Shown here: piece by piece, positions 24,023 to 35,246 of the stretch
How the letters are laid out: each line of letters begins with the position of its first letter
How positions within the stretch are numbered: the first letter of the stretch is position 1
Source: Amborella trichopoda
Lineage: Eukaryota > Streptophyta > Magnoliopsida > Amborellales > Amborellaceae
Assembly (NCBI RefSeq): GCF_000471905.2
Contig: NW_006500357.1
Coordinates: 491,871-555,870 of the forward strand
DNA length: 64,000 nt
Direction of reading: 5' to 3'
Notes under the pieces: model-generated
The model's database searches: none
The model's input: the letters and a program-made list of their open reading frames with translations, nothing else
What the model was told of the DNA's origin: nothing
Made by a program: the position numbers and the translations under genes

Positions 24023-24399
24023 AAAGTATGTGGCTAGGAGTGTGCAACAAAGGCCTTAAAAACCATTTTGTTGCTTTGAATGTGGTTAATAACATGTAGC
24101 GAACCTTCAGATTTCACATCTGAAGGCACAGAATGACCTTTTAATACAAAGATAAAACAATATATTTGCATGTTGTATCTTTGTGAAAGCATACCGTACC
24201 TCGAGAGTTTATGAGTTTATGGGATATGGTTGACCATGGCAATAGTTCTCTCTCCCTCTCTCGCTAAATTTCTAAATGCAGGTTTCTGAGGAGTGAGGAC
24301 AGAGTATGTTGGAAGGAGAGTTGCTAACGAAGCCTTGAGATCGAAAATTGAAATGTATTCTTTCTCAATAACCTTTGATTATTGGAGGGTAACAAATGG

Positions 24400-24740
24400 A
24401 AAAAGTTATCTCTCTCAATCATCAAGTCTTGAAGCCATCCACGCTCCTCTCTCTCTCTTTCTCTAACATACATGGTATGGGACATGGCAGACACCAAAGG
24501 TTCTCAGTCATCAAGTCGCTAAGCAATCCTTTCTCTCTCTCTAACACACACACTTAATATAGGACATGGTGGACCCCAAAGATTTCTAATATCAAGTTGT
24601 TAAGCCATCCTCCCCATCGCACTCTTTATCATATAAACAAAGACGCATAAAGCACCATTGAAGAGGTCTCTTTCTCTCTCTCTCTCTCGCATATACGAAC
24701 ACTGACACGCATAAAGCAGCATTGAAGAGGGAGGAATGTA
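24400..24740. repeat. Local tandem duplications with CT microsatellites
   Basis: Three imperfect copies of a roughly 90-bp phrase (beginning ATCAAGT...AAGCCATCC and carrying GGACATGGNNGACNCC) run from about 24413. A further duplicate, ACGCATAAAGCANCATTGAAG, occurs at about 24640 and 24705. No gene is recognised between 24022 and 25095. Confidence 0.6.
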
Positions 24741-25949
24741 GAGCCCAAATATATGCAAAACAAACAAGTATGTTATGTATCACATTTGGAGAATCGATCC
24801 ATTAACAAGTCTTGTGCATGCCACTTTTCAAGATCCACCATACGAAGTATTTTCATATTCAGTGACCCAGAAATAAGAAAAACAAAGGGGAGAAAGAGAG
24901 GCGTTTTAATTTAAAGAATATGCACAACTCAATGCGGAGAGAGAGATTCATTCAATGGGATGGTAGGCTTGAGGCTGCGCTGTTGCGTCCCTCACGCAAT
25001 ATGGCATGTCCTGATCGAAGAGGTTTGGCAATGGATGAGGGTTTGTCCCACCATCGGACATGATTCGCATCGTGGTGATGGTAGTGGGGGATGTCCCGAT
25101 GTTGTGCCGTTGCATCAAGATGACTTGGTGGTATGGCTCTAGGTTCGAGATGGACCCAGGACCTGAGACCGCTCTCTTGTGAACCGTATTAGGAAGACAC
25201 GGGTAGGAATACCAAACGGTGAGAGAGGAATTAAGGTGTGAGGTGGGACTTATCTCACTTGGGTCCGTGACGCACTCTGGTTAACTCGCGTGGACGTCTT
25301 CTTAGATCATGTTAGAATGCTCCCCGGGCCTATGACCGGTTCAAAATCACCTCCTTTGACCTATTTCTTCTTTTCATACAGTCACACACACACACATTAG
25401 AATACAAAACAAGTGGGTCTGAAGACCCCACCTTGTCATAGGATGAGCGCACACATACGTGCGTACTCAAAAGAGGATGAAAGAATTATCATAACAAAAT
25501 CCGTATCAATTCAATAGTCTCACGGCGTCACATTGACAAGGGCCTCTTAGTACATATGTTACACTGAAGGAAAAGAGAAGAGTGGTTAACTAGAGAAAGA
25601 ATGTTGGAGAGAAGGGAATTTTTAGAAAGAAAGGGGGGGAAGGAGAGAAAAAGAGACGAAGTGGAAGAAAGAGGAGGAGTGAAGATGTTTGACTGGGTGG
25701 CTAAGTGGGCACAGCGGCAAGACTAGCACAACGGTTGGTCTAGCGCGACAACTAGACGGGCACAGTGACTCCGACCGGCATGATGACTAAACTGCTCATG
25801 ACAAGACTGGCACAACGGCTGATCTAGCGCAATGGCTAGTCTGACACAGCAGTTAGATGGGTACGGTAACTCAGACCGACGGCTAAATTGCTCGACGACA
25901 AGAACGACATGGCAACACAAGGCTCAGCCTGCCCTCTGGTCAAGCAAAT

Positions 25950-27890
25950 AAAAGAGAAAGAGAGAAGAGATGAGGATGAGATCATGCTCGTCGGTATGCA
26001 CTATCATGTAAGACAAAGAGAAAGGAGAAAGAAAGAAGTGTTACGCTCTGCAGTGTGTGCTGCCATGCAAGACAGGAGGGGGAAGAGAAGAAGGGGTCAC
26101 GCTTGACAATACTCACTGTCGTGCAAGACAGTGGGAAGAGAGAAGAGAGAATGGGTCATGCTTGGCAACGTGTGATGCCATGTGAGACAAGAGAAAGAAA
26201 GGAAAGAGAGAAGGTCACTCTCGACATTGTTCACTGCTGCGCACGACATAGGAGACAAAGAAGAGAGAGAAGGTCATGCTTGACAATGCTGATTGCCGTG
26301 CATGACGGAAAAGAAAAAAAGAGAAGCTCGCGTTTGGCAATGCTCATTGTCGTGCACAACATAAGAGAAAAAGGAAGGAGAGAAAAACAACAAAAGAGAG
26401 AAAGAGGAAAGATGAAGTGAGAGAAAGGAAAGATGGAGAGGAAGAAAAGAAAGAAGGGGAGAGGGAAAGGAAGGAAGAAGAAAGAGAATACGAAAGAAGG
26501 AGAAAGAAAAAAAGGAAAAAAGAAGAAAGAGAAATGAAAGGAGGAGGAGAGAGAAGGTCGTGCTCGGCAGTGTGCACTACTGTGCGAGACAGAAAGAAAC
26601 AGAGAAGAATGTGAGAGAAAAAAGAGAGAGAAAGAAGTAAGAAGATAGAAGAAGACGAGAAAAAAAGAGGCAACAGAAAGAGGAAAGAGGAAGATCGTGC
26701 CCGACAGTGCACACTGCCGTGCGAGAAAGAGAAGAGAAAGAAGAAAGAGAGAGAAAGAAGAGAGAGAAATAATAAGATCGTGCTCGATAGTGTACACTGC
26801 CGTGCAAGACAGAGAAGAGAAAGGAGAGAGAGAGAGAGAAAGAAAAGAGAAAAAGAAGAAAGAGGAAGATCATGTGCGGCAGTGTGCACTGCCGTGCAAG
26901 ACAGGGAAGAGGAAGGAGAAAGAGATAGAGAGAGAAAGAAGAGAGAGAAAGGAGAGAAAGAAAGAAGAGAGAGAAAGAAGAAGAGAGAAGGAGAAAGAAG
27001 AAAGAAGAAAGAGGAAAGAGGAAAGAGGAAAGAGGAAAGAGGAAAGAGGAAGATCGTGCTTGACAGTGTGAATTACCGTGCGAGACAGAGAAGAGAAAGA
27101 AGAAAGAGAGAGAGAAAGAAGAAGAAGAAGAGAGAAAGAGAGAGAGAAGAAGATCGTGCTCGACAATGTGCACTGCTGTGTGAGACAGACAGGAGAAAGA
27201 AGAGAGAAAAAGAATAAAGTGACAGAAGAGAGTGAAAGAGAGAAGATAGGAAAAGAGAAGAGAGAGAAAGAGAGAAGAGAGAGAAATAGGAGAGAAAGAA
27301 TAAGATCGTGCTCAACAGTGTACATTGTCTCGCGAGACAAAGAAGAGAAAGAAGAGAGAGAGAAAGAAGAAAGACAAAGATTGTGCTCGACAGTGTGCAC
27401 TGTCGTGTAAGACAAAAAAGAGGAAGGAGAAAGAGAGAGAGAAAGAAAAGTGAGAAAGGAGAGAAAGAAGGAAGAGAGAGAAAGAAGGAAGAGAGAGAAA
27501 GAAGAAGAAAGAAGAGAGAAGGAGAGAGAAGAAAGAAGAATGAGGAAGATCGTGCTCAACAGTGTGCACTGTCATGCGAGACAGAGAAGAGTAAGAAGAA
27601 AGAGAGAGAAAGAAGAAGAAAGAGAGAGAAAGAAGAAGAAAGAAGAGAGAAGAAGAGAGAAGCAGAGAGATAAAGATCGTGCTCAGCAGTGTGCACTACC
27701 GTGTAAGACAGAGGGGAGAAAGAAGATAGAGAAAGAATATAGAGATAAAAGAGAGAGAAAGAGAGAAAAGAGAGGAAGAGAGGAGAGAAAAAAATAGAAG
27801 AGAGAGAAAGTGGGAAGAGAGAGAAAGAGAGAAGAGAAGAAAGAGAGAAGAGAGAAAGAGGGAAGAGAGAGAAAGAGACGATAGGAGAGA
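25950..27890 (-). repeat. GA-rich array with about 17 hairpin modules, in 3' LTR
   Basis: Given strand is almost purely purine between modules; the element's sense strand is therefore C/U-rich. The module consensus is close to GTGCTCGRCAGTGTGCAC followed by TGYCGTGCGAGAC. The core is self-complementary (CGACAGTG/CACTGTCG at about 27390, GGCAGTG/CACTGCC at about 26875). The first seven modules, from 25982, are spaced about 58 bp; later ones are 80-240 bp apart with GA expansions between. All long open frames in this span, on both strands, are products of base composition and are not genes. Confidence 0.9.
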
Positions 27891-28030
27891 GAGACACCTT
27901 AAGCCCAAGGGTACCCACCAAAAATCTTCTTTCTCCTCTCTTTCTCTCTCAAACGTGACCCAACAGTGAACAAAAGATGGAATTTTTATTAAGCCAAAGT
28001 GGGGTCCTTTACAATGAGATACGTGCTTGT

Positions 28031-28039
28031 TTATATAAA
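28031..28039 (-). promoter_or_regulatory. Predicted TATA box of 3' LTR
   Basis: TTTATATAA on the minus strand, followed downstream by AACAAGCACGTATCTCATTG, which is conserved in the other LTR (47088-47096) and recognisable in the solo LTR (36528-36535). The GA/CU array begins about 140 bp downstream, so it would lie in the transcribed leader. Confidence 0.6.
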
Positions 28040-29409
28040 GGTGGGGCCCAAACATGAGTGTACAATCAATTTTTAACCTAATTGTTGAAAAATAGATATT
28101 AAAAGAATTAAAGAAAATCTAAAAAAATGGGGCAAAATGACGATTTTGCCCCTGCACCAACAATCTGAGTAACTTCAAATCAGTCCATGTTAAGGCCATT
28201 CAATCGTGAGACCTTTCTATTGCTGATTCGAGGCTTTTCCAATCACCATCCAGCAGAAAGATTATTGTTTTCTTGATGAGCTCGAGAAGATGATCATTTT
28301 GGTACCAATTTCAGGCCATGGATCTGAGTTTTGAACCATGATCATGACGTGGCAAAAACATGAAAAAATGTGTAATCTTAATTTTAAGATTCAGCGTATT
28401 TCTCAGTTTTTTTCGTTGATTTCTTGATTGTAGTGTGACGAACAAGTTTCCACGATCGTTCTACAAAAAGAACGGCTCTATTTGATGCCCTAATGACCAT
28501 TTTCCAAATTAAGAAACTTTGGCTGAAGTTTCGATTCAGGTGGCCGTAATTGCAGCAACTTCAGACTGATCATGCGTCGAATCTGACCATCCATCACGTG
28601 CGAGATTCGGCTCAGATGAAGCTTCTGACCTCGTGCTCGTAATGGTCTGGTTGAGGCCGATCCAACTCGCGAGCTTCATGATATGACCATTTGATCGAGG
28701 AGAGGTATTGCTGGAAATTTCTTGCTACTTTTGAAACTTTTCCAACGAACTTCTCTCTTCAATTTCTCTTGGCTCGAGGCGTGTTATCATGCGTGCCGGA
28801 TATCAAATCGACCGGGTTGTCGAGACGAACATACTCTCAAAATTTGGGCTTGATCTGACCCAATATGAGGAAAATATGGCCATAGAAAGTTTGCCCTGAA
28901 ATTGTGAAGCACAACTTCCATTTCACCGAGGGTTCACCATAATAGTGTATGGCATACCTATTTTGGGTAAATTTACCATAACTTGCTCCAAAAGCCTCCA
29001 AATGCGCTAAAAATTGGTACCCAAAGGTTTTTGACCGTTCTGAATCCAATGGCAATGGTCTGGAGACCATTTTATGTTCCGATAATGGTCTTACAGTTCA
29101 ACGTCCATTTTCAGCATGAAAGATACAAGATTTCTTGAAACTGTTTTGTCGTCTGCACTGCCTTAAACTTGTCAGATTGTGACGAAACTTGAAAGGTATT
29201 CTTAAGAGACCCTTAGCCATGCTCTTTCACATTCTTAGGCCATTCTGAGAATGATGAAAATTCCACTACCGGATCAAGGCCTATTGTCCTGCGGCTTCTG
29301 TAGTCTGCAGGCATTTTGGTACCTGCTGACCTAGGTCACGAACTGCTCTGTCCTTATTCACACCGGGGATACAAGTGATGGAAAATGACCTCAAACAGCT
29401 TGTCCCGCC

Positions 29410-29455
29410 GAATGTTGTGTTTCGAGAGAAGCTAGAAGTACAACATTCGGAAACA
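29410..29455. repeat. Inverted repeat at the LTR/interior border region
   Basis: CCGAATGTTGT and ACAACATTCGG form perfect 11-bp arms separated by about 22 bases. It lies at or just beyond the point where the two LTRs can be compared, so it could mark the LTR end or be a structure in the 3' untranslated region. Confidence 0.6.
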
Positions 29456-30427
29456 AAATTGGTCCTTCGACTTTAGTTTTCTTCCTGGCCTCCGGATCAA
29501 ATGAATGTCAAAGGGAGACTCATGCAAAGATGCTTCCTGGAGGGGTGACCAAGACTCTCAAGCCGCTGGGGGCCTTGTGGTTCCAGTCGTGCGACTTTAA
29601 GGGGATGATTTTAGAGTCTACACCCTATTGGACGTACAAGATACTTTTAAAGTATTCACCCTCATCGGACTTGTTTGCGACGTTGTTTGCTGCTACACCA
29701 TGTTTTCTTTGACAAGCAGGGTACCTCTGTGGGCCCCATCCTGCCGAGCCCAATCGGGGGTTTTTGTTAGCTTATCCTGTATGACTGGTCCGGTCGAGGA
29801 GGGATTTTTGCAAGGCGGCCCCGATTGGCTTCACCCTGGTTGCCGTGGGCAGGGATTGACCTGATTTGACAGTTTCTTGCCTATGTGGGATCTGGAGGGA
29901 TGATTTTAATGTCTACACCCCATTGGACATGTGGATGGCATTATTTGCAGCCTCACCAGGTTTTCTTGGCCTGGATTAGTAGTTTCTTGCCTGTGTATGA
30001 TCATTTTTTTTGTTTTTTTGGGTCTTCATAACAAGATATTCTGCTACCAAGAATTTTTCTTGAAATGCTGGCTGAAGTGGCTTATGGTGGCGAACGCTGC
30101 ATCAACCTGCTTATTGATCCGAGCACCCTTTCAGGTTTTCACTTGGACTGAGGGAAGTGGTGCCGTAAAGACGATTTTTACCAATTGCCTCTTTATTAGG
30201 CTCTTTTGCCCATGACCTAACGGCCATGTCTGCCTTTTTCCATTTTTACTCACGGTGCCCTTTCGGGTTTTCACTGTGCCTGATTTTTATTTGCAGAACC
30301 CTCTTACTCATGGTTTCATGATCATGCCCATCCGTCATTTTTACTCATAGGGTTCCCTTTTCAGGTTTACACCATGCCTTTTTTTTTTTGTGAGGACGTG
30401 TTTAAGGTCATACCTCCGGGACCTAGG

Positions 30428-30636
30428 CAAAGTAGTTTATCGTCATGCGGCCAGGACGTGCACTATAGTTTAAGGTCATACAACTAGATTGTTGCGCGAA
30501 GCTATTTAATGCTATATAATCAAGACGTGCACTATAGTTTAGGGTTGTACAACTGGACCGTTGTGCAAAGCAGTTTAACATCATGCGGCTAGGACGTGCA
30601 CTATAGTTTAGGGTCGTACAGCTAGACCGTGATGAG
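30428..30636. repeat. Tandem repeat, three copies of about 69 bp
   Basis: Each copy contains AGGACGTGCACTATAGTTTA (AAGACGTGC... in the second) followed by GGTCGTACAACTAGACCGTTG or close variants. Copies begin near 30428, 30498 and 30567. Confidence 0.8.
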
Positions 30637-32829
30637 TCGCCATATATGTGGGTTGCCATTGAGGGGTGGACTCACTGGGAGATGTGAAGTGGATGAGGCT
30701 CCATGGGGTATGGGCCTATGGATGGGGGTTTAACTCACTGGAGGTGAAATGGCCGAGACCATTTATGGGCAGTGGGTTCAGATGGTGATGGTGGCTCAGT
30801 GAAGGATGGTAGGCGGAAGCGGACTCACTAAGGATTGGGAAGTGGGTGTGACTCCCTAGGGATAAGAGATTAGGGCATGAATGTGACTTCAAGGGGGATG
30901 GTTAGGTGCTAAGCACTAAACATTGCCAATGCACACATGAACGAGGAGGCATGCACGAAGGCTCGTGTAAAAGGTATTGACGCAGAAGTAAAAAGGGGTG
31001 CTCTTAGCAATGGAAAGTGCACGGGGTAGCAACTCATGGTGGTCAGGTGCACTTGCCAGCAAGGCGCGCATGGCATTGATGTGTGTACAGCAGTGAGCAC
31101 CGGGGAGTGCACAATGATAGAGCAGGCACGACTGTATTCATAGAAGGAATGCACTCGGCAGCACTTGACAAAGGGACGCGCTCGGTAGCACATGTGGCGA
31201 GAGAGATTGTGCTCGGTGTGCTCAACGACAACATTGGACAAGGAAACGAACGTGGCGGCAACATTTGCCAAGAAAATGTGCTTGGCAGAAATCATTCGCG
31301 CTCGGCAGCAACATTTGACAAGGGGCGTGCTCGGCAGTAGCATTTTTGAGTTTTGGGCTTAGCCTCAACTCGGCCCGGTCTGTTGCCATTTGGCCTTCTA
31401 GACTTGAGTGGGATTTCTATTTTGCACGGGGTAGTATTGGTAAGGCCCGCATATAAAGGGGTAAAACCCATTTTACCGTTTTATCAAAAGGTAAAACAAT
31501 TAAGTGCCGTTTTAATAGTGGGAGAGGGCTTCCGGCGAATTAGCGAGATTTTTTGGTGATTGTGCACAAGGGTTCCTGGAAAAGGAAAGGCACGACCAAG
31601 GGTGTCGGCTAATCGCAACGCCTTCTCTTGTGAAGGGAATAGACAACTGAGAGCGCCTGGGAGTTTTGCGGAAGCTTTCTAGTGAGGAGCACATCTTTCG
31701 GCAAGTTCTGTGAGGGAAGAGGCTCTGGTGAGAAGTCTTACGACGACTTTTCAGCAGACTGTCGGTGGTTTTTCGATGACAGGGAAGAATAGGGAAGAAG
31801 GAGGGAAGGCTTGACAGTGAGCCGAGAAGTTTTTTGACAGTTGCATAGGGAGTTTTGGCAAGGGAAGCCGGACGGTTGCTTTCAGTCGAAGGGTTAGGCA
31901 GCTGAAGGGTCACCGGGTAACCGAAGGGTTGTGAGGCAACTGAGGGGTCAGGGAGAGCCAATGGGTCACCGGCAACCGAAGTGTCACATGTGAACACAAG
32001 GTGGGTGCGCAAGTGTAAAGAGACACACTTGTTAAGATTTTGTGCGTGGTGGCTAATCGCACCTTGCAGCAAGTGTGTTTGGAAATGGTCATGCACAGCG
32101 GTGGTCGTGCGCGACAGTGGTCATGGACGGCAGTGATCATACACAGTAGCGAACACTCGCTGCACACCCAACTGTTATCACACTCGACAGTGAGCGTACA
32201 TGATAGTAAACACACGCAATGGCTTTCATGCTCAGCAATGGACATGCTCAATGGCTTAGAGTTCTCAGTATTGAGTATGTATGACAGTAGACGCACGCAA
32301 CAACTTTCGTGCTCGACAGTGAACATGCACGGCAGCTTGTCGTGCTCATCGACTTGGACCATCGCTCAGGAGGGAGAATGCCTACATCCACTGTCAAGAC
32401 TTTCTGAGGGCATTTTCTTGATGAAGAACTCTCTAGGGGTCAGGGACTCAAGTTAGAGCTAATCCCGTCTAGCTCTCAAAGTCTGTTGGACATCGAGTCC
32501 TCAAGCACAATTGTGAACTCCATGTTGTTCTGTAGAAGGGCACTGCGAATAGGGCATGCTATCCATCATAGGCTAGTTCCTTGCTAGATAAGTATGTTTT
32601 GTATGTCTGATATACTCGATCTAAAACCCTTCTCTGTCCCTTTGATGTTGGAGCAACACTGGTGATCAATTGCTCTCTTTTCCTTTAATGCAAGAGCAAC
32701 GTTAATAATCCCTCGCATAGAGTTGAATTTTGAGATTTCGCACTTGTAATGAAAAGTTGTATCCGTAACTTGCAGCTTCTCTCTAATGAAAAACTTTAAA
32801 TGTTTGTACAGATTGTCTCCTTTTCCGGT

Positions 32830-32955
32830 TTTTAGAGTGGTGTGTTTTTAGAGTCATACACCCTGACTTGAATGCATGTTTAGGGTCTTACCTTCAAGAC
32901 CATAAGAGTGGTGTGTGTTTGGACTCATACACCAAGACTTGAAGGTATGCTTACC
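32830..32955. repeat. Tandem duplication in 3' region
   Basis: GAGTGGTGTGTNTTTNGAGTCATACACC...ACTTGAA, then a CTTACCT...GAGACC/AAGACC phrase, occurs twice with a period of about 73 bp. Confidence 0.6.
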
Positions 32956-32958
32956 TCC

Positions 32959-34330
32959 GAGACCGTAAGAGTCACGGGTAATACCTTTTTAGGTAACGCT
33001 CATTGATAAGGGCATCACATCCTTCCCATCTGGATGAGCCAATATATAAGCTCCATTTGGGGATGTCATTTTGATTATGAAAGTGCCCTCCCACTTTGGT
33101 TCAAAATTTCCTTTGCGTCACCCATGCATGACGAATGGCCTTTTCACTGCTCGAACCAAGTCACCACGAGTGAATGAACGGACTTTGACTAACTTGTTGA
33201 AAGCCCTCTTCATTCTCCCCTGGTGGAGTTCAAGGTTCTGCTGAGCTTCCAATCTCTTCTCATCGAGTGCATTTAATTATTGATAACGAAGCTTGACATG
33301 TTCTTCTTCTGTCATATCATGATGTACGACGATGGAAGTTGAATCTCGAGGGGTAGCACCGCTTCACTCCCATAAACTAACGAATAGGGAGTAGAATCAG
33401 TGGCGCTCCGAGTCGTGGTGCGATAAGCCCTTTAAGCCTCAGGAAGTTTCTCATGCCAATTCTTCCTTGTCTTCGACATTGATTTCCTCAGAACGCTGGA
33501 AAGGGTCTTGTTGAAAGCTTCAGCTAAACCATTTGCTCGAGGATGGTACATAGTAGAGTACTTCCATTCAAAGCCAAATTGGTCAGCTAAGCGATCAATA
33601 TGCTGGCTCCTGAAATGGGGTCCATTGTCTAATATGATCCGATCAGGCACACCGAATCATTAAATGATGTGATGTTGTACAAAGTTGGCTACTGATTCTT
33701 TGGGGACATGTTTGAGAGGGATCACTTCAGCCCATTTGGAGAAGTAATCTGTAGCAGCTAAGATGAATGTATCACCAATGCTGAGGGACAATGTCCATAC
33801 CCCATTGTGAGAAGGGCCAAGACATCACTGTAGGATGCAAAGGCTCTAGTGGCTGATGAATGAGGTTTGAATGTATCAGACACACTTGGCACCTCTTGGC
33901 ATAGGATAATGAATCTGCAACCATTGATGGCCACTAATACCCCAACCTGCGTATCTGTTCATAGAGTTGAGGACCAAACTGATGAAGGCCACAGATCCCA
34001 GCATGTACTTTTTTCAGTACTTGTTTCGCCCCTTTTGTGTCGATGCATCGGAGGAGGATGCTGTCGAAAGAGAGTATCTCCGGCCAGAAGAGTGTATCTG
34101 GTGGCCATTCTTCGTATACGGTTGCGATCAATGCAATCGTCTGGTAACCGACCATGCTTAACAAAGTCGATTATGGGCTCCTTCCAATCTTCAACTTGTT
34201 CAATCTCGACACATATTGGATCAGAGATCTCCTCTTCTTGTCTTTTGGACTTATCGCCTTGGTCCTGCTTCGCCTTCTTTTCAGCTTCGAGAGCATCCTT
34301 AGCAGCGAGAAGTGCCCCGGATAAGGAGGG
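32959..34330 (-). pseudogene. Gypsy integrase domain of the Tat element
   Basis: Read from high to low coordinate: an N-terminal stretch with EDWKEPIIDFVKHGRLPDD; a zinc-binding HHCC domain (KKVHAGICGLHQFGPQLY, then KRCQVC); the catalytic core with QWGMDIV (first D), ATDYFSKWAEVIPL, ILDNGPHF (second D) and NGLAEAFNKTL (E); a GSEAVLP-type block; and a C-terminus ending LKRYYP and a stop at about 32959. Integrase would insert the cDNA into the genome. Several frameshifts separate the blocks (near 34150, 33800 and 33650) and a stop follows the LPEA word, so the protein cannot be made. The DDE residues themselves are still readable. Confidence 0.9.
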
Positions 34331-34596
34331 CATTTTGGAAAGATTATCCTTTCATATCCCCATCTAACTCTCTAACCAGCTCAATGTGCCTCCACTCTGC
34401 TACTCATATAGGCAAGGTTTCCATCAAGGAGATTTGAATAGTGGCACCGAGCTTGGCAAGGGCATTGGCCTGGGAATTTAACCTTCTAAGGATGTGCCCT
34501 AAGGAAAAATCATCGAGGTTTGCCATCAAATTTTTCGCAATGTCATGATAAGGGCTTGAGACTGTCTTTCCTCACATCATATATCCCTTTGAGTTG

Positions 34597-34860
34597 CTAT
34601 ATTACCAGCTCGAAGTCACCAAAAATGGCTAACCACTCTAGTTCTAGATCTAAGGCAACCTCAAGCCTTATTATGAGGGCCTGATACTCAGCCTCATTGT
34701 GCGAGTCGGCTTTTGGGAGGGAGAAGGACAAGGGAACGACACCATTTTGTGAGGTTAAGAATACTATTCCAGCACCACCTCGTTCAGACTGAAAGGCCTC
34801 GTCCAAGTACATCTTCCAATCATAAACTAGCTCAGTGCAAAACACTTCCTCATCGGGGAC
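34597..34860 (-). pseudogene. Second (plant-type, archaeal-like) RNase H of Tat element
   Basis: The domain shows MYLDEAFQSERGGAGIVF with the first catalytic aspartate, HNEAEYQALI with the glutamate and FGDFELVI with the second aspartate. This extra RNase H, between the RT-linked RNase H and integrase, is a diagnostic trait of the Tat lineage in plants. The active-site residues look intact in this segment, but the flanks carry stops. Confidence 0.88.
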
Positions 34861-34869
34861 GTCACTTAA

Positions 34870-35246
34870 CAGGGGGGATTCTATCGGTACGGGTGTGCTG
34901 CAAGGAAATCAGCCAAGGCTTGACCCTTGACGGCTTTTTACGACACGTACTTGATGTCGAACTCTATTAGTAATAGTGCCCAATTAGCTAAGCATCAGGA
35001 GAGGCAAGGGCACATCATGCGGAAATTGATGGGGTCAACTTTTGAGATAAGCTGCACCTCATGACTGAGGAGATAATGACGAAGCTTTTGGACCGCGAAG
35101 ATTAAAGCCAAGCACATCTTCTCGATTGGTGAGTAATTCTTTTCAGCCCCTTGCATGTTGCGCCTAAGGTAGTATAGAGCAACTCCTTTTCCTCCCTCAT
35201 TATTTTGTGCCAAGAGCACACCGAGCGACTCATCAAGAGCAATCAC
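34870..35246 (-). pseudogene. RT-linked RNase H of Tat element, 3' part of RT split by nested LTR
   Basis: Starts inside an IALDESLGVLLAQ block, then YSPIEKMCLALIFAVQKLRHY, QLISKVDPI, ALLLIEFDIKYVS and KGQALADFLAAHP, all standard words of the Gypsy RNase H and connection region. The upstream RT lies at 38144-39303 on the same strand; the 2.9-kb solo LTR separates them. Stops occur after CPCLS and KYVS. Confidence 0.9.

Larger units (their letters stand above)
25095..29405 (-). repeat. 3' LTR of the Tat element (over 4.3 kb)
   Basis: Matches 44212-48445 in the same orientation: the 'GAGATGGACCCAGGACCTGAG' block at the low end, the GA-rich array in the middle, and the 'TCGAATCTGACCATCCATCAC' and 'GGATACAAGTGAT' blocks at the high end. 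The low border is approximate because the last 40 bases are diverged. The high border may extend slightly beyond 29405, since the other copy is cut there by rDNA. Confidence 0.85.
29456..32958 (-). other. Long non-coding 3' region of the Tat element
   Basis: About 3.5 kb between the integrase stop and the 3' LTR. It has no recognised protein. It contains tandem repeats (30428-30636; 32830-32955; an imperfect duplication of a GATGATTTTANNGTCTACACC phrase at 29606 and 29897) and many copies of words related to the LTR hairpin module, such as CGTGCTCGACAGTG near 32304 and GCTCGGCAGCAACATTTG near 31295. Tat-type elements often have long repeat-rich 3' regions. The open frames here (for example 31512-32096 minus) look spurious. 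Confidence 0.6.

Noticed and set aside
25982..27710. The regularly spaced similar modules superficially resemble a CRISPR array or a protein-coding repeat gene.
   Set aside because: The setting is a plant LTR. The spacers are low-complexity GA, module copies diverge, spacing varies from 58 to 240 bp, and no cas genes exist nearby.
26231..27922. Long open frames on both strands (up to 229 codons) rich in Arg/Glu/Lys or Ser/Leu/Phe.
   Set aside because: They come from the GA/CT composition, overlap in several frames and both strands, and recur at 45450-47033. None has a domain.
29530..30215. Plus-strand frames of 60-94 codons in the Tat 3' region.
   Set aside because: Antisense to the element, in repeated non-coding sequence, with no recognisable domain.
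31512..32362. Open frames of 194 and 150 codons on the minus strand and 138 on the plus strand.
   Set aside because: They overlap on both strands, are rich in His/Cys/Ser from repeated words, lie in the retrotransposon 3' region, and have no domain.
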